In this document: piece by piece, positions 59,695 to 64,000 of the stretch | Layout of the letters: every line of letters begins with the position of its first letter | Numbering within the stretch: the first letter of the stretch is position 1 | NCBI RefSeq assembly: GCF_041381155.1 | Contig: NC_091137.1 | Location: forward strand, 22,613,655-22,677,654 | Source of the DNA: Argopecten irradians | Taxonomy: Eukaryota; Mollusca; Bivalvia; Pectinida; Pectinidae | Direction of reading: 5' to 3' | DNA: 64,000 bases | Program-made: the position numbers and the translations under genes | Notes under the pieces: generated by a model | What the model was told of the DNA's origin: nothing | The model's input: the letters and a program-made list of their open reading frames with translations, nothing else | Database searches by the model: none

Positions 59695-62600
59695 GGCCAT
59701 GGGCTAGGAGGGTCCCACATGCACCCCCCCCCCCCCAAACCTCCGAACCAATCTTTTTTCTTAACCCTTATGACCCACTGATCACAAATCAAAATGTTAA
59801 CATTGCATAAGTTGGGATGAACTTCCGGTTATGACGTCATCAAGATGGCCGCCATCTCGAATTTCACTAAAAATTGAAAAATAGTCATAACATTAACATT
59901 TTTCAACCGAAGTAAACAAATGAGGTATCAAAATGACCACAATAGAACAACAAATACATTTCAGGACCAAAAAAATCCAATATATGTAGTGATTTCTACG
60001 CAGGAAATGAAAAAATCGGATTTAAAGCTCAAAAATTATGATTTTTCAGCAAATTTTTTCATATTTTGTTTGACGTAGCAAAAATGTTTCCCAACAACAA
60101 TCTATTATTTCTAATAAGTTTTTGGACCACTTATCGATCAGTTTAAACAACAACAACAACAAAAACCAATGTTAACATTGTATAAGTTCCGGTTATGACG
60201 TCATCAAGATGGCCACCATCTCGAATTTCACTAAAAAATGAAGAATAGTCATAACACTGATACTTTTCAACTAAAGTAGACAAATGTGGTATCAAAAAGA
60301 CCACAATAAAACGACAAATACATATCAGGACCAAATAATCCAATATGTGTAGTGATTTGTACGGAAGAAATAAAAATTAAGCTTTTAAGCTCAAAAATGG
60401 TGATTTTTCAGCAATTTTTTTATACCTGGCTTGACGCAGCAGAAATATTTCCCAACAACAAATTATTACTCGTAATCAGTTATTTAAACTCCTATCAATC
60501 AGTAAAAACAAAAACAACAACAAAAATATATAGAAATGCAAAAAAAAAATTATTGTTATACCCTCAATTTTATAGATTATCAGCGTCTCAAAAATAACAC
60601 AACACCTACTGATAGCGTAACAAATGTAACCTAATTAAGCTAAGCCTGTGTTTCCATTAATATCAATAACAGTTCCAAAAGCGTTTGTGTCTTTGAAAAT
60701 GAGCACATTCATTGTTTATTTCCAATGCATAGCATAAGCAAAATACCAGATGGTTACTACAATATAACTAATATGTCTTTCACTGGTTCTCAATGATAAC
60801 CATTATCATTGTGCGTGCTTTCTCGCCTCACTGACCTATCCACTGAAGAGACTCGGCATATCTGGTAGCTGGTACATGCAGTCCGAATCAGAGTACTCGA
60901 GATATCAGTATCCAATTCGTCGAAAGCCAGATCGACGTCTTCGATATCGATGAGCTCATGTGACACTGCATTACCAGTGTTGTTCTAGCCTTTTATGACC
61001 CATCCATGGCCAGAATTCATATCAGGAACAACAGGTTCAGGGATGTGGGATCTTTTTCAGATTCTTACATATCGTACGTATATGCTGTTTCAGACTTCTC
61101 CGGCATAATGGAAATTACACCAGACAGATGCACATTCTTCCAATGGTGGAATTGGTTCTCCTTAGCACATAACTCCATAATTCGTATGAAGTACTATTCA
61201 TCAATCTTGTGGACCCTCGTGCAACCATAAATCGCACTGGTGATATCATCGAGGTCATTAATGAGGGCATAAATGTTAAATGTTTTTCATTGGTCTGACT
61301 TTCCCCATTCCCTTGAAGGTGCTGGTTGTGTCACATCTGGTGTATGCGCAAAGAGACCATTGGACACTCTCCAGTAAAAAGTTCTCTAAAGTGCTTTCCA
61401 GACTTGGCAAAGAGTGAAACTCCACTGCAGACTTCAGTTATGACCTCACAGAATCCACCTGTGCCACCTATGGTCACTGAGGTCCACTAGAATGAGGAAT
61501 TGTGCTTCATACGAATTAAGGAGAACCAACTCAACCCTCCGCAGAATGTTGATCTGGTGTGTTTTCCATTGTGCCGGGGAAGTCTGGAACATCATATACG
61601 ATATGTGAATCTAGGTGAAACTAGGTTGGAAACAGGAAGAGCTCCCACATCCCTGAAGCCGATGTTTCTGATCTTAACTCTGACCATGGACAGTTGACAA
61701 GTTAGATCCACGATGGTAACCCGGTAATGTAATGTCACATCAGGTCACCGAGGTCGAAGACGACACTCTGGCGAGAAAGCACGCATAACGAAAATGATTA
61801 GCATTAAGAACTAGTGAAAGAAATATGTGACACTGTAGTAACCATCTTATATTTCCTTGCGTTATACACAGGAAATAAACAATGGATGTGCTCATTCTAA
61901 AAGACACCATATGTTTCGAAAAGTGTCATGGTATTTACGGAACTCTAATTTGATACCCTATAGCTATTAGTTAGCGTTTTGCTGTAATAATTCAGTTTGA
62001 GAGGCTACTAGTCTACAAAATTTCGAACATGAAAATGGATTATTACTAAGTCCCACTTAGATATTCAGCCAACTTTAAATTCAAATTTGTTAAGATATAA
62101 ATCGTCAATAGCCAATGTTATATTCAGGACATTCAAAGACACCAGGAAACTGTAGTGTTAGCGGTTTGGAAAAAATAATAATCATATGCCGCATCCGGTG
62201 ATTTTTTGTAAACCAAATGATGGTATAACAATTCTCTTTTGCATTTCTATATATTTTTGTTGTTGTTGTTTTAACCGATTGATAAGAGGTCAAATAACTG
62301 ATTGTGAATAATAATTTGTTGTTGGGAAACAATTTTGCTGCGTCAAGCCAAATATGAAAAAATGCTGAAAAGATTACCATTTTTGAGCTTGAAATATTAT
62401 TTTTTTTCATTTCCTGCGTTCAAATTACAACATATATTGGATTATTTGGTCCTGACATGTATTTGTTGTTCTATTGTGGTCATTTTGATACCTTATTTGT
62501 CTACTTAAGTTGAAAAATGTCAATGTTATGACTATTTTTTATTTTTCAGTGAAATTCGAGATGGTGGCCATCTTGATGACGTCATAACCGGAACTTCTAC

Positions 62601-63080
62601 GATGATAACATTGGTTTTGGTTGTTTTTGTTGCTTAAACTGATTGACAAGTGGTCAAAAACCTTATTAGAAATAATAGATTGCTGTTGGGAAACATTTCT
62701 GCTGTGTCAAACAAAATATGAAAACTTTGCTGAAAAATCATAATTTTTGAGCTTTAAATCCGATTTTTTCATTTCCTGCGTAGAAATCACCACATATACT
62801 GGATTTTTGGTCCTGATATCTATTTGTTGTTCTATTGTGGTCATTTTGATACCTCATTTGTCTCCTTCGGTTGAAAAATGTTAATGTTATGACTATTTTT
62901 CAATTTTTAGTGAAATTCGAGATGGCGGCCATCTTGATGACGTCATAACCGGAAGTTCATCCCAACTTATGTAATGTTAACATTTTGATTTGTGATCAGT
63001 GGGTCATAAGGGTTCAGAAAAATATTGGTTCGGAGGTTTGGGGGGGGGGGGTGCATGTGGGACCCTCCTAGCCCATGGCC
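59695..63080. mobile_element. 3.4-kb foldback element, nearly one giant inverted repeat
   Basis: The ends are GGCCATGGGCTAGGAGGGTC and its exact mirror, with TA on both outer flanks. The two halves pair almost to the centre near 61,370. The outer 900 bp carries two or more units of CCGGTTATGACGTCATCAAG-ATGG. The inner part pairs CCATGGCCAGAATTC near 61,005 with CCATGGTCAGAGTTA (reverse complement) near 61,690. No protein is recognised. It is a non-autonomous foldback DNA element of a family I cannot name. Confidence 0.75.
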
Positions 63081-63082
63081 TA

Positions 63083-64000
63083 CGTACTATGAGGCAATAG
63101 TGTCCTCTCAACCAGGCCATAATGGATTTAGTACATCACCCTCATATGAGACCCGTTTTCATGTCATCGTAACAGAAGCACCTCAAACGACGCGACGCAA
63201 CGCTATCTCCATTTCCACACCACGTTGTTACATTATACAGTACAACATATGAATTGTTGCAGAAATCTGTGTTTCTATGAAACGGGATTCGTCTTCAAGA
63301 AGATTTAAACGTCGATCAATATAGAACATGAGTAACTGTCTTTTGTAGAAAAGCAACAGCTTCCATCCTCGCACACAACAGTCTGTCCACCATTTTGACG
63401 TCTTTGTCGGAACGATACGTTATAATGACGTCATGTAATGGTGACATCACAATACATTCACGTTCAATTTCGCGACACTTCAATAGTGCCCGCTTGCCCG
63501 TGCCCGTTTGCCTTGGCACTTTTGCAAATAGTACCCATGTGTGTAACCAATCAGAATCAGGTATTCTGTCACATGATGTACTAATAACTTTTATTTTTAT
63601 AAATTTGCAATAGCGGTGTAAGACTATTCTGACTTTGATGATAATAGCAGTTGTTTACCACAAAAAGCTCAAATGAAAGGACTATTCATCAGGTAAGATG
63701 GTTTCAGTTGGCGATGATAAATAAAAGAAAGATTATTGCAGCAAGAAAAATATGTCTTATGACATAATCCTTGTATGTTGGGTAAATAAATAAAAACTAA
63801 ATACAGATATTCCTTTGACTATGTCAACGAGGTAATTTGGTGTTTACAGAGACCTTTCGTGCGCTCCATTTTTAATTTTTATGCCAATTGTACTGAATTG
63901 ATAATGCACCCCCTAATGGAACGCGTTGGGATTATTCTATTACAGGGGCACACATATGAAAAAAAGCAATACCTATAAAGATTAAAACTGCATTGAAATA
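63083..64000. other. Right end of the window, no gene recognised
   Basis: Unassigned sequence with a CCAATCAGAAT block at 63,547 like those near 11,770, 15,520 and 16,820, plus a TGACGTCA at 63,426. Short frames show no family signature. Confidence 0.4.

Overview
This is AT-rich, intron-rich animal DNA. It carries a run of secreted, coiled-coil C1q-domain genes, all on the minus strand, in a background crowded with repeats. Expanded C1q-domain families of this collagen-free type, together with TIR elements, a Ty3/Gypsy relic and a tRNA-like SINE, point to a bivalve mollusc. I cannot name the species from the sequence.

The backbone is a tandem family read right to left. Locus B (100-15,206) is decayed and split by nested transposons. 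Locus C (18,640-22,301) is nearly intact. Locus D (24,779-30,945) is the cleanest copy. Locus E (37,180-38,186) is a relic of two exons. Locus F (39,640-42,017) is compact and apparently functional. Locus G (42,924-53,181) has a large transposon in an intron. A seventh piece is a duplicated fragment of F at 59,216-59,690. The letters are mine. Each gene has the same plan: a 145-nt first exon coding the signal peptide and the start of a coiled coil, then several tiny exons, then one terminal 410-nt exon coding the C1q domain. In the intact modules every internal junction is phase 1. The tiny exons are 21, 33, 42 or 54 nt (7, 11, 14 or 18 residues, that is, heptads and hendecads of a coiled coil), followed by a linker exon of 30-39 nt. 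Any module can therefore be gained, lost or skipped without leaving frame. A GATA-like plus TATA-like motif is shared upstream of the start codons of B, C, D, F and G, and partly of E.

Mobile and repetitive DNA fills the rest. A family with TTAA target duplications and TIR AGYGAAYAGTCGGGCAA is nested at 1.8-10.9 kb, and a second copy lies at 47.1-51.5 kb. An incomplete Ty3/Gypsy fossil lies inside the first, beside a disordered stretch that may be an assembly seam. A 74-bp minisatellite of about 19 units (26.8-28.2 kb) sits in an intron of D and is open in all three plus frames. The right end (54.1-63.1 kb) holds two long foldback elements with the F fragment between them.

No complete autonomous transposon and no rRNA, CRISPR or operon-like structure was found. 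The likely biology is a locally duplicating family of secreted pattern-recognition proteins whose coiled-coil stalk is assembled from interchangeable micro-exons.
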